A stretch of DNA of 12,114 bases, from positions 1 through 12,114 of the forward strand of contig DFDU01000069.1 in NCBI GenBank assembly GCA_002369325.1, in the 5' to 3' direction. The position numbers and the translations under genes are program-made. How positions within the stretch are numbered: the first letter of the stretch is position 1; each line of letters opens with the position of its first letter. The stretch is from Lachnospiraceae bacterium UBA3820. Lineage in GTDB: Bacteria > Bacillota > Clostridia > Lachnospirales > Lachnospiraceae. The notes beneath the pieces were generated by a model, which was given only the letters and a program-made list of their open reading frames with translations, was not told the DNA's origin and ran no database searches. Shown piece after piece: positions 1-6,184 of this stretch.

Positions 1-337
1 TTGGGTTAGCGCCTGCTGCAAGGTTCTTCATACCCTCATTGATCATAGCCTGTGCAAGAACAGTTGCTGTAGTTGTACCATCACCTGCTACATCATTAGT
101 CTTGGTAGCAACTTCTTTAACTATCTGAGCACCCATATCTTCAAATGCATCTTCAAGGGTTATCTCCTTTGCAATAGTAACACCGTCATTGGTAATAAGT
201 GGTGAACCGAATGACTTTGCAAGTACAACATTTCTTCCTTTAGGTCCAAGTGTTACGCTTACTGTATCTGCTAATTTATTAACGCCTGTTTCAAGAGCCT
301 TTCTTGCTTCTGCTCCGTACTTAATTTCCTTTGCCAT
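1..337 (-). CDS. groEL: Chaperonin GroEL, 60 kDa subunit (N-terminal 112 residues; runs off the left edge)
   Basis: GroEL forms the double-ring, ATP-driven folding chamber capped by GroES in the cytoplasm. Only the start of the equatorial domain is present. It begins MAKEIKYGAEARKALETG, has the TLGPKGRNVV segment at residues 29-38 and the ATP-binding GDGTTT motif at 85-90, with the Asp that is catalytic in the family. The ATG at 337-335 is preceded by a good ribosome binding site, GGAGGC, at 350-345. The gene lies 92 bases after groES on the same strand and is expected to be co-transcribed with it from the CIRCE-controlled promoter. The rest of the roughly 540-residue protein lies outside the window, so nothing can be said about its integrity. 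Identification is secure from the sequence. Confidence 0.98.
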   Translation of the reverse strand, partial: MAKEIKYGAEARKALETGVNKLADTVSVTLGPKGRNVVLAKSFGSPLITNDGVTIAKEITLEDAFEDMGAQIVKEVATKTNDVAGDGTTTATVLAQAMINEGMKNLAAGANP

Positions 338-429
338 TTTAACTGCCTCCTAAATAATAATCTCTTTAACTTTCTTAAATAAAGTCATCACAATTATAGT
401 GTTTACTCATCTTTCTCATAAAAATCCAA

Positions 430-714
430 TTATTCTACAACTGCAAGTATATCAGCCTGCTTAACAATTATATATTCTTCCTCGTCAAGCTTAACCTCAG
501 TTCCTGCGTATCTTGAGTAGATTACCTTGTCTCCTACCTTTACTTCCATAGGAATCTTTTCACCGTCTACCACTGCACCCGGGCCAACTTCAACAACCTC
601 TGCATACTGTGGTTTCTCCTTTGCCTGTGACGGAAGAACGATACCTGACTTGGTAGTTTCTTCTGCAACTGACTGCTTTAATACAACTCTGTCGCCTAAT
701 GGTAATAATTTCAT
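430..714 (-). CDS. groES: Co-chaperonin GroES, 10 kDa subunit
   Basis: GroES is the heptameric lid of the GroEL chamber. The 94-residue protein has the usual length. It opens with MKLLPLGDRVVLK, followed by the mobile loop that contacts GroEL (about residues 18-35, EETTKSGIVLPSQAKEKP). Further family landmarks are VVEVGPG and VGDKVIYSRYAGTEVKLDEEEY. The ATG is preceded by AGGAGGAA at 728-721. It is the first gene of the groES-groEL operon: a promoter and a perfect CIRCE operator lie immediately upstream, so repression by HrcA and induction by heat or misfolded protein are expected. The 92-base gap to groEL contains no convincing terminator. Confidence 0.98.
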   Translation of the reverse strand: MKLLPLGDRVVLKQSVAEETTKSGIVLPSQAKEKPQYAEVVEVGPGAVVDGEKIPMEVKVGDKVIYSRYAGTEVKLDEEEYIIVKQADILAVVE

Positions 715-769
715 TATTAATTCCTCCTAACATCTCTATAAGTTCAGCTTAAATATAAGCCTCCAATTT

Positions 770-796
770 TTAGCACTCATTTAGTTTGAGTGCTAA
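770..796. promoter_or_regulatory. CIRCE operator (HrcA binding site)
   Basis: This is a perfect 9-base inverted repeat, TTAGCACTC at 770-778 and GAGTGCTAA at 788-796, separated by exactly 9 bases. It matches the classical CIRCE element with no mismatch. It lies between the groES promoter and the groES start, in the expected position for repression by HrcA, as known in Bacillus and clostridia. The hrcA gene is not in the window. Confidence 0.97.
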
Positions 797-806
797 CATA
801 ATTCTT

Positions 807-834
807 ATTGTACTCATTTTTTCCAAAAAATCAA
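807..834 (-). promoter_or_regulatory. Sigma-A-type promoter of groES-groEL
   Basis: Read on the minus strand, a TTGATT -35 box (834-829) and a TACAAT -10 box (812-807) are separated by 16 bases. The predicted start of transcription falls right at the upstream edge of the CIRCE repeat, the usual layout for HrcA-controlled groE operons. No CtsR or sigma-32 type site was recognised. Confidence 0.8.
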
Positions 835-865
835 CCCCTAAATGTAAAATTAACAGCTTTTTCAC

Positions 866-930
866 AAAAAAAAATATAAGCCTGTTTAAGTTAAGCTCTT
901 TCAGCAAAAAGTAATCTTAATCAGGCTTAT
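866..930 (-). terminator. Rho-independent terminator after the DNA glycosylase gene
   Basis: The arms 876-890 and 916-930 form a stem of about 15 base pairs with one mismatch (outer nine perfect, ATAAGCCTG / CAGGCTTAT). The loop is about 25 bases. On the minus strand the stem is followed, after one base, by nine T residues (874-866). It starts 9 bases beyond the glycosylase stop codon and separates that transcript from the groES promoter. The long loop is somewhat unusual. Confidence 0.85.
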
Positions 931-938
931 TGGGATAA

Positions 939-1838
939 TTACTTTCCCAGTCCGTTTTCTCTTCCGTAATAAAAAAGATATTGCTGAGCATAACCGGCAT
1001 ATTCTCCGAATCTTTCATATGCAAACTTCTCAATAATATCTTTCTTTGTATCCTTGCCAAAATACATATACTCCATAATACGCTTCATCCATACATCTAC
1101 AGGAAATGCATTTGTAAACGAAAGTCCGTAAAGTAAAACACAATTGGCGACCTTTTCACCGACACCCTTTATTGTCATAAGTTCATCTCTTGCTTCATTA
1201 AAACTCATTCTCTTTAACTTCTCGCTTGTAATTTCCTTATCATAAACCTTCTCTACGGCATTTTTTATGTACGGTGCCCTAAATCCCACCTTACAATCTC
1301 TTAATTCATCCTCACTTACATCATAAAGCCTTTCAACCGTCGGAAATGTATAGACAAATCTTCCGTCCATTAATTCTATTTTATTTCCGTATCTTTTTGA
1401 AATAGTATGTACAATCTGCTTAATATGCGGTATCTGCTTATTTTGGGAAATAATAAATGATATCAATGTTTCAAAAAAATCCTGTTTTAATATTCTTATG
1501 CCCGATTTGGCATCTACAGCCATCTTAAGCCTTTTATCAGAATTAAGGATCCTGTTTTTTACAGCCTCATAATCAGTTTCCATATCAAAGAAGTCCGACC
1601 AAATCAGATTATATTCTTCAAGCGTTGTATTATAAAAAATAATTTTTGATTTACCGTTTATTTCATCAAACTTTTGTTTAATATGCAGATATTTTCCATA
1701 CGCCATAAGCTCATAATCATGCTCATCAAGTCTTGTAAAATGAAAACACTGACCGCATTCGAGAATATCCGCTATGTCAAAATCCTTTGCATCTTCTATG
1801 ATTAAATTGTTGTCCTCACTGTATATATTCATATTCAT
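939..1838 (-). CDS. ogg: 8-oxoguanine DNA glycosylase/AP lyase, OGG1 family
   Basis: This enzyme would excise 8-oxoguanine from DNA and nick the abasic site, starting base excision repair. The 299-residue protein has the OGG1 plan. An N-terminal domain contains ECGQCFHF (27-34), like the xGQxFRW of OGG1. Next come KQDFFETLISFIISQN (118-133) and GFRAPYI (185-191). The helix-hairpin-helix GVGEKVANC (225-233) carries the expected catalytic Lys229, and FPVDVW (245-250) supplies the catalytic Asp248. This pattern separates it from MutY, Nth and AlkA. Two ATGs lie two codons apart at the start, and AAAAGG is very close to the first, so translation may begin at Met3. It lies 70 bases downstream of the exported hydrolase with no clear terminator between them, so read-through is possible. 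It ends in the terminator before groES. Confidence 0.93.
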   Translation of the reverse strand: MNMNIYSEDNNLIIEDAKDFDIADILECGQCFHFTRLDEHDYELMAYGKYLHIKQKFDEINGKSKIIFYNTTLEEYNLIWSDFFDMETDYEAVKNRILNSDKRLKMAVDAKSGIRILKQDFFETLISFIISQNKQIPHIKQIVHTISKRYGNKIELMDGRFVYTFPTVERLYDVSEDELRDCKVGFRAPYIKNAVEKVYDKEITSEKLKRMSFNEARDELMTIKGVGEKVANCVLLYGLSFTNAFPVDVWMKRIMEYMYFGKDTKKDIIEKFAYERFGEYAGYAQQYLFYYGRENGLGK

Positions 1839-1908
1839 TATCCTTTTGTTTTATGCATTAATCCCCGTCCGTATATCTTTCCCGACAGATTAATCATGAT
1901 ATATTTTA

Positions 1909-2814
1909 TTACAGATCTATCCTCTGATCCTGATATAATTTATTATTTATTATTTCAGGACTATCTCCCACAAAAGCTTTTTCCGCTTCATTATCGCCAC
2001 AAAGCTGCCATCTAAACCATGCAGTCACATATCCGCTCATATAGTATAATGTTCTACCGTGACCTATACCTGTCCTTCTCATCATCATCTTGGGTGAATT
2101 TATATGAGAGTACAGCAATTCAAGTTTCTCAAACGGAATAACTGTCTCCGTTTCAAATTCACCGCTTGTTCCCGCACCGATAAAAACCGGAACTTTTATT
2201 TTACCGGCATCATAGCTCCATCCAAGCTTATCCGACAATTCTTCATTTGCCGGAGAAAGTAATGCAGCCGCCTTATACATGTCACCGTTTGGCTGTTTTG
2301 TCATAGCATTTATAACAGCTACTCCTCCCTGCGAATGTCCTGTAATCCCCAATCTTTCAAAATCAAGCTTATCATAGAAAATGCTGTCCGTATCCCCATT
2401 TTTTTCAATAAGATATTCCAGACATTTTTCGGTTGATTCACCACTCCATGAACCTTCATCTTCATTTCCTATAACCACAAATCCCCAGGATGCATAATGT
2501 TCAAATAAAGGCTTATACGTTGATGCAGCCGTTGCAGTTCCGTTAGCAACAACGATTACGGGATAATTTAAATCACCGGTTTCCAATTCAGACGGATAAT
2601 AAACTTCATATTTATCAAAAAATTCCGAAGTATCCTCTTCAAAATACGAAACCTCATAACTACCTTTATTCAGATATTTTTCCTCAATAAAACCGCCTGA
2701 TTCAACGGTTTCTTCATAACCATCATATACCGCAGGCTGGTTGGTTGTACCGGCCAGCAAAATAGCAAAAAACATACCGATATACGATAAAAGCTTGCCT
2801 ATAATTTTTAACAT
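1909..2814 (-). CDS. Exported or membrane-anchored alpha/beta hydrolase (dienelactone hydrolase/cutinase-like)
   Basis: A 301-residue serine hydrolase of unknown substrate. Residues 5-22 are hydrophobic after Lys3 and Lys7, consistent with a signal peptide or an N-terminal anchor. No lipobox cysteine is visible. The core shows an oxyanion-region segment YPVIVVANGT (84-93), the nucleophile elbow GHSQGG with Ser161, and a C-terminal GIGHG with the likely catalytic His252. The layout recalls chlorophyllase-like, dienelactone hydrolase and polyester-hydrolase relatives. The usual catalytic Asp after the strand VPVFIGAG (208-215) is not obvious: the segment reads TSGEFETE, so Glu219 or Glu221 may serve. 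The ribosome binding site AGGTGA sits 6 bases before the ATG. It follows the other hydrolase by 53 bases and is probably in the same transcript. Fold is fairly sure; specificity is unknown. Confidence 0.8.
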   Translation of the reverse strand: MLKIIGKLLSYIGMFFAILLAGTTNQPAVYDGYEETVESGGFIEEKYLNKGSYEVSYFEEDTSEFFDKYEVYYPSELETGDLNYPVIVVANGTATAASTYKPLFEHYASWGFVVIGNEDEGSWSGESTEKCLEYLIEKNGDTDSIFYDKLDFERLGITGHSQGGVAVINAMTKQPNGDMYKAAALLSPANEELSDKLGWSYDAGKIKVPVFIGAGTSGEFETETVIPFEKLELLYSHINSPKMMMRRTGIGHGRTLYYMSGYVTAWFRWQLCGDNEAEKAFVGDSPEIINNKLYQDQRIDL

Positions 2815-2867
2815 AAATCATCACCTGTTATCCAAATAAAATATTAAACCCTTATCATAACTTATCT

Positions 2868-3620
2868 CTATCCGATAAGTTTTCTTATCTGTCTTGCAAA
2901 CTCCTTAGGATATCCCATAACAAACTGACCGTGATCCATACCCGGAATCTGCCTGAATTTCACATTGTCAATATGTCTTTTTATATATCTGATATCAGAC
3001 TTTCTAAATTGTTCCTCTCCCGAGCCATACCAATATTCAAATCGTGTATCAAGCTTTGGAAATTGAATCGGCATACTAAAATCATCCATGGATGCATAAA
3101 GTCTTTTTATACTTCTGTTACTCATACACCTTATAATTCCATGCATGATATCAACCTGTTTTTCATCATATTCATCCTTGGGAAAAATAAAACTCATAAG
3201 CTTTCTGCTTTTCTTCTCAAACCTTTTAAATACGCAGTTGCCCCAAAGCTTGACCTTTGAATACATTTTTCCGTATTTTTTAGGTGTTATTCCTCCGTCA
3301 AGTATAACATTTTTTACATTTACGGCTTCATTTGCCAGTAATCTTAACGCAATCCCACCGCCCATGGAAAAACCGTATAAAATATCCACACTTGTCATAT
3401 TATTGTCCAAAAGCCAGTTTTCAATTCTTTTCGCAACATTTTCCATGGATGTAAATTCATCGAATTCATATAAATCATGACCCGGAACAGCCACTGCAAT
3501 CACATGAAAATCCTTCCTTAAAATGCGTATATTTTCTTTAAAATTTTTCCACGACATGCATGCACCGTGTATCATAATCAATATTTTTTCATTTTCTTTT
3601 CCAAACTCATGAAATGTCAT
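2868..3620 (-). CDS. Cytoplasmic alpha/beta hydrolase
   Basis: A 250-residue esterase-like or hydrolase-like protein with no signal peptide. It has the oxyanion-hole HG motif at 18-19 (IMIHGACMSW), a VPGHD loop at 45-49, the nucleophile elbow GFSMGGG with Ser85, and a C-terminal GMDHGQF with His230. These are the hallmarks of the alpha/beta hydrolase fold. The acidic triad member is not clear; Asp191 or Glu202 near YWYGSGEE are candidates. The reading frame extends upstream to a TTG at 3644, but GGAGGG at 3630-3625 fits the ATG at 3620-3618, so the shorter start is chosen. An extended -10 promoter lies upstream. It is first in a likely hydrolase-hydrolase(-ogg) transcript and divergent from the plus-strand gene at 3767. 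The substrate cannot be predicted. Confidence 0.85.
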   Translation of the reverse strand: MTFHEFGKENEKILIMIHGACMSWKNFKENIRILRKDFHVIAVAVPGHDLYEFDEFTSMENVAKRIENWLLDNNMTSVDILYGFSMGGGIALRLLANEAVNVKNVILDGGITPKKYGKMYSKVKLWGNCVFKRFEKKSRKLMSFIFPKDEYDEKQVDIMHGIIRCMSNRSIKRLYASMDDFSMPIQFPKLDTRFEYWYGSGEEQFRKSDIRYIKRHIDNVKFRQIPGMDHGQFVMGYPKEFARQIRKLIG

Positions 3621-3667
3621 AATACCCTCCGATTTATCTGTCAAAACAAGTCAATTACAACAAAATA

Positions 3668-3696
3668 ATTATAGCAAATGCCATCGTTTTAGTATA
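3668..3696 (-). promoter_or_regulatory. Extended -10 promoter for the hydrolase genes
   Basis: On the minus strand TGCTATAAT (3676-3668) is a perfect extended -10 element. The -35 position 17 bases upstream reads TATACT, only half matching the consensus, as is common for extended -10 promoters. It lies about 47 bases upstream of the preferred ATG at 3620. Confidence 0.65.
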
Positions 3697-3716
3697 TACT
3701 TATTTTCAGATATACC
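3688..3716 (+). promoter_or_regulatory. Possible promoter for the plus-strand gene 3767-4492
   Basis: TTTAGT (3688-3693) and TATACC (3711-3716) are 17 bases apart, about 50 bases before the ATG at 3767. Both boxes are imperfect. An alternative -10, TATACT at 3695-3700, overlaps the spacer. The region must contain some promoter because the gene is divergent from its left neighbour, but this exact choice is weak. It would overlap the -35 region of the opposing promoter. Confidence 0.35.
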
Positions 3717-3766
3717 AACTTTAATCATCTAAATAATTGAAAACTCAAAACAGGAAAGGAATAACT

Positions 3767-4492
3767 ATGGCAGAACAGCTTTATACAATACCCGTAAACG
3801 ATGCATTTGACAAGGATTGCGAATGTCCTGTCTGTGCCATGTATGCGGAGCTTGAAAGAAATGCAATTGATTATACAATGGGACCAAGCTATATGGAGGA
3901 TGACAATCGTGCCATGACGGACAAACTCGGTTTTTGCAGCCACCACATAAGAATTCTTTATGGTGAAAAAAATCGTCTCGGTCTTGCACTTATGATGAAA
4001 ACGCATACAGATAAGACCATAAGGGAATTAAAAACATTGAGCGAGAACAAGCCTGTATCTTCGGGATCTTTATTTAGAAAGCAAACCTTTTCATCTGTCG
4101 GTGAATACATAAAAAATCTTGAAAGCACCTGTTTTATCTGCGACAGAATTAAAGGTACTTTTGAGCGATATATAGATACCATTTTCCACCTTTGGAAAAA
4201 AGAGCCCGAATTTAAAGACAAGGTAAAAAAATCAAAGGGCTTTTGCACATATCACTACGGCCTTTTATACGATACTGCGGCTACAAAGCTATCAAAGGAT
4301 ACTTTAAATGATTTCATCGATACTCTTAATAAGGTGTATTTTGAAAATATGGAACGTGTCAATGGCGATATAGGCTGGTTTATAGATAAATTTGACTATC
4401 GATACAAAAATGAACCATGGAAAAATTCCAAAGACGCACTTCCTCGCGGAATAATCAAAACCAATCATACCATTATTTCACAAGATAAATAA
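3767..4492 (+). CDS. Protein with two CxxC...CxxH units (DUF6062-like), function unknown
   Basis: A 241-residue protein without signal peptide or membrane segment. Two similar blocks are visible. CPVC (20-23) is followed by GFCSHHIRILYGE (55-67), and CFIC (122-125) is followed by GFCTYHYGLLYDT (158-170). Each block therefore offers a CxxC pair and a CxxH pair with similar spacing, suggesting two zinc or other metal sites made by internal duplication. From memory it resembles the DUF6062 family of Lachnospiraceae; I know of no assigned function. The reading frame extends to a TTG at 3737, but AGGAAAGGA ends 6 bases before the ATG at 3767, so this start is preferred. It is the only plus-strand gene, transcribed alone, and ends in a bidirectional terminator shared with the gene on its right. 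Confidence 0.85.
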   Translation: MAEQLYTIPVNDAFDKDCECPVCAMYAELERNAIDYTMGPSYMEDDNRAMTDKLGFCSHHIRILYGEKNRLGLALMMKTHTDKTIRELKTLSENKPVSSGSLFRKQTFSSVGEYIKNLESTCFICDRIKGTFERYIDTIFHLWKKEPEFKDKVKKSKGFCTYHYGLLYDTAATKLSKDTLNDFIDTLNKVYFENMERVNGDIGWFIDKFDYRYKNEPWKNSKDALPRGIIKTNHTIISQDK

Positions 4493-4496
4493 AAAT

Positions 4497-4532
4497 TAAG
4501 ATAAAAAGGAGCATATGCTCCTTTTTATCTTA
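4497..4532. terminator. Bidirectional terminator: 36-base perfect palindrome
   Basis: The palindrome is centred between 4514 and 4515 and every base of 4497-4532 pairs. The core GGAGCATATGCTCC is flanked by A5 on the left and T5 on the right, so either transcript ends in a GC-containing hairpin followed by U residues. It lies 4 bases after the stop codon of the plus-strand gene and 23 bases beyond the stop of the minus-strand gene 4556-5293, so it serves both convergent genes. Confidence 0.92.
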
Positions 4533-4555
4533 TCCGGTATAAACAAATATTTATT

Positions 4556-5293
4556 CTATAATGCCATTGCCGTATCTTCTTTAACAGGCTTTTTTTCAAC
4601 AGAATTTTCTTCCGAAACATCGCTTCCTAATTCTTTTCCCAAACATTGATTAAAATACTCTGCATCGGAATCCTCGGTAATGTCATAATCCTTAAGATAT
4701 TGTCTGTAATCCTTAAGTTTACCTTCATATACAAGTTCAAGCTTATCCCATTTTCTAAAGTCCTCAGGTCTGACTAAACCCGGTTTCTTATCAAAGGTAT
4801 CAGCTCCCGATTTTTCAAGTACATGATAAACAAATTGCGAACAAAAATAATTATATTCACGCTCTACGGCTTTATTAAACATAATACCGACTATTCCAAG
4901 ATAATTATATTTATAATCCATATTATGCTTCATGAATTCCCGAAGCATTTTAACAATCTTTTTATATGTATTGGTGCTGACCTTAAGTCTGGCTATGCGG
5001 CATGTTGTATCCACATCCCGTCCAAATACACCCGTTGTTATATCTTCTCTGATAAAGCCGCAATAGAAAGGATTATGCAATTTCCTTCTCGCAAAGCTGT
5101 ACATCTCATTTAACTCTATGTCAAGGGAAATCGATGTATGAGCATACGGTTCCTTTGTCCACATCTTTATAACCTTTGAAGGAAATGTTGATGTTTTGGA
5201 AATAATAATATAAATATTTTTATCCTTGACACTATTCTTTATTCGGTTGGTTCTTTTAATATTTTTCTTATTGGAAGATTTCTTTTTCCCCAT
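4556..5293 (-). CDS. Permuted NlpC/P60-like (YiiX/C92-like) cysteine hydrolase, cytoplasmic
   Basis: A 245-residue protein with a very basic N-terminus (nine Lys or Arg in the first 15 residues) and no signal peptide. Its core resembles circularly permuted NlpC/P60 enzymes, in which the His precedes the Cys. YAHTSISLD (50-58) carries the candidate His52 and NYFCSQFVYHVL (148-159) the candidate nucleophile Cys151. The intervening strand DVDTTCRIARLK fits the fold. Known relatives such as YiiX/YaeF (peptidase family C92) act on amide or thioester bonds; the substrate here is unknown. The C-terminal 45 residues are acidic and probably disordered. GGAGG lies 7 bases before the ATG. It starts 17 bases after the DUF2225 gene and is the last gene of the glnS transcript. 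The fold assignment is from motif order only and is moderately sure. Confidence 0.6.
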   Translation of the reverse strand: MGKKKSSNKKNIKRTNRIKNSVKDKNIYIIISKTSTFPSKVIKMWTKEPYAHTSISLDIELNEMYSFARRKLHNPFYCGFIREDITTGVFGRDVDTTCRIARLKVSTNTYKKIVKMLREFMKHNMDYKYNYLGIVGIMFNKAVEREYNYFCSQFVYHVLEKSGADTFDKKPGLVRPEDFRKWDKLELVYEGKLKDYRQYLKDYDITEDSDAEYFNQCLGKELGSDVSEENSVEKKPVKEDTAMAL

Positions 5294-5310
5294 AAAAAGA
5301 CCTCCGATTA

Positions 5311-6162
5311 TTATGATCTGTCTGTTGCAATATCGCGTTTAATTAATTCTTTAAGATCAAGTGCAGCATCCTTAAGTCTGTGGTTGGCAGCTTTTGAAGT
5401 AAGCACGCTTGCCAACAGTCTTGCTGAATCTTCATATTTTTTAAGTCTTCTTGCCAAATCAGCCATAATGTACTTAAGTGTATTTTCATCCATACCGGCA
5501 ATAGGAAAAGGCTCATTTGAAATGGCAATTACAAATCCGTCATAAGCATTTTTAATACAATCCATCTCATCGTTCATTAACGCCTTATATTCTGCGGATT
5601 CTTCATCTAATGCAAGTCTTTTTCCTCTTATTATCCACGCTGTCTTAAGACATGTATATGCTCTTTCTCCGTTCTTTGCTCCTTTTACGACAGAACAAAG
5701 CACTGCAAGCTTGTGTCTTATTAATGCATCATCATAAGAATACGCACCATCAACATCGGCAAGGCCCTTAAAGTTATTTCCTATTTTAATTTTCAATTCT
5801 TTAATTTGTCTGGAAGAAAGCCTTCCGTAATATCTCACCAATGATGAATAACCACAATACGAACATGTTACCACGTCGTATTTTAACGGATCCATAAAAT
5901 CATATACCGGTCTTAAATCGGTATCATGTCCCGAAAGCTTTATCTTTCCTGCCTTTACACACTTTGATGTAAAGCCCAAATCACATACCGGACAGGTATA
6001 TTTTTTATCAAATATATAATCTTCTTCTTTTCTCTCCAGCTGTCTGGCAGCCAGTTCAACATTTGAAGAAGCACCAAAACCATTCGTTCCGTTTTTTTCT
6101 ATTACTTCCGCTCCGTTCAAATGTCCCAATCCGAGCTTTTCCATATCAGAAAAAAGTCCCAT
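5311..6162 (-). CDS. DUF2225 family protein with two CxxC motifs
   Basis: A 283-residue cytoplasmic protein of unknown function. CPVC (57-60) and CSYCG (100-104) form a probable four-cysteine zinc site. The block between them, with GHDTDLRPVYDFMDPLKYDVVTC, matches the DUF2225 pattern of many Firmicutes. The C-terminal half (about 140-283) is helical in character and looks TPR-like, which is an inference. The frame stays open 35 codons further upstream, inside glnS, but the start chosen here (ATG 6162-6160) has GAGGTG a few bases before it and begins MGLFSDMEKLGLG, as expected. It lies 22 bases downstream of glnS and 17 bases upstream of the C92-like gene, so the three are probably one transcript. 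No catalytic motif was recognised. Confidence 0.85.
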   Translation of the reverse strand: MGLFSDMEKLGLGHLNGAEVIEKNGTNGFGASSNVELAARQLERKEEDYIFDKKYTCPVCDLGFTSKCVKAGKIKLSGHDTDLRPVYDFMDPLKYDVVTCSYCGYSSLVRYYGRLSSRQIKELKIKIGNNFKGLADVDGAYSYDDALIRHKLAVLCSVVKGAKNGERAYTCLKTAWIIRGKRLALDEESAEYKALMNDEMDCIKNAYDGFVIAISNEPFPIAGMDENTLKYIMADLARRLKKYEDSARLLASVLTSKAANHRLKDAALDLKELIKRDIATDRS

Positions 6163-6184
6163 ATCGCACCTCAAAATCTTTATA

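Noticed and set aside
393..398. TATAAT on the minus strand between groES and groEL as an internal promoter
   Set aside because: The -35 position reads TTATGA, only half matching, and A+T-rich spacers give such boxes by chance; groEL is expected to be read from the CIRCE promoter.
1839..1908. Terminator or promoter between the exported hydrolase and the glycosylase gene
   Set aside because: Only a 7-base ATTAATC/GATTAAT pairing without U-tract and no convincing -35/-10 pair was found.
2859..2881. Inverted repeat AACTTATC/GATAAGTT at the end of the cytoplasmic hydrolase gene as a terminator
   Set aside because: The stem is A+T-rich, overlaps the stop codon and is followed by ATGATAAGGG rather than a U-tract.
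3621..3644. TTG start adding eight residues to the cytoplasmic hydrolase
   Set aside because: No ribosome binding site precedes the TTG, whereas GGAGGG is well placed for the ATG at 3620.
3737..3766. TTG start adding ten residues to the plus-strand CxxC/CxxH protein
   Set aside because: The extra codons span the AGGAAAGGA ribosome binding site that serves the ATG at 3767.
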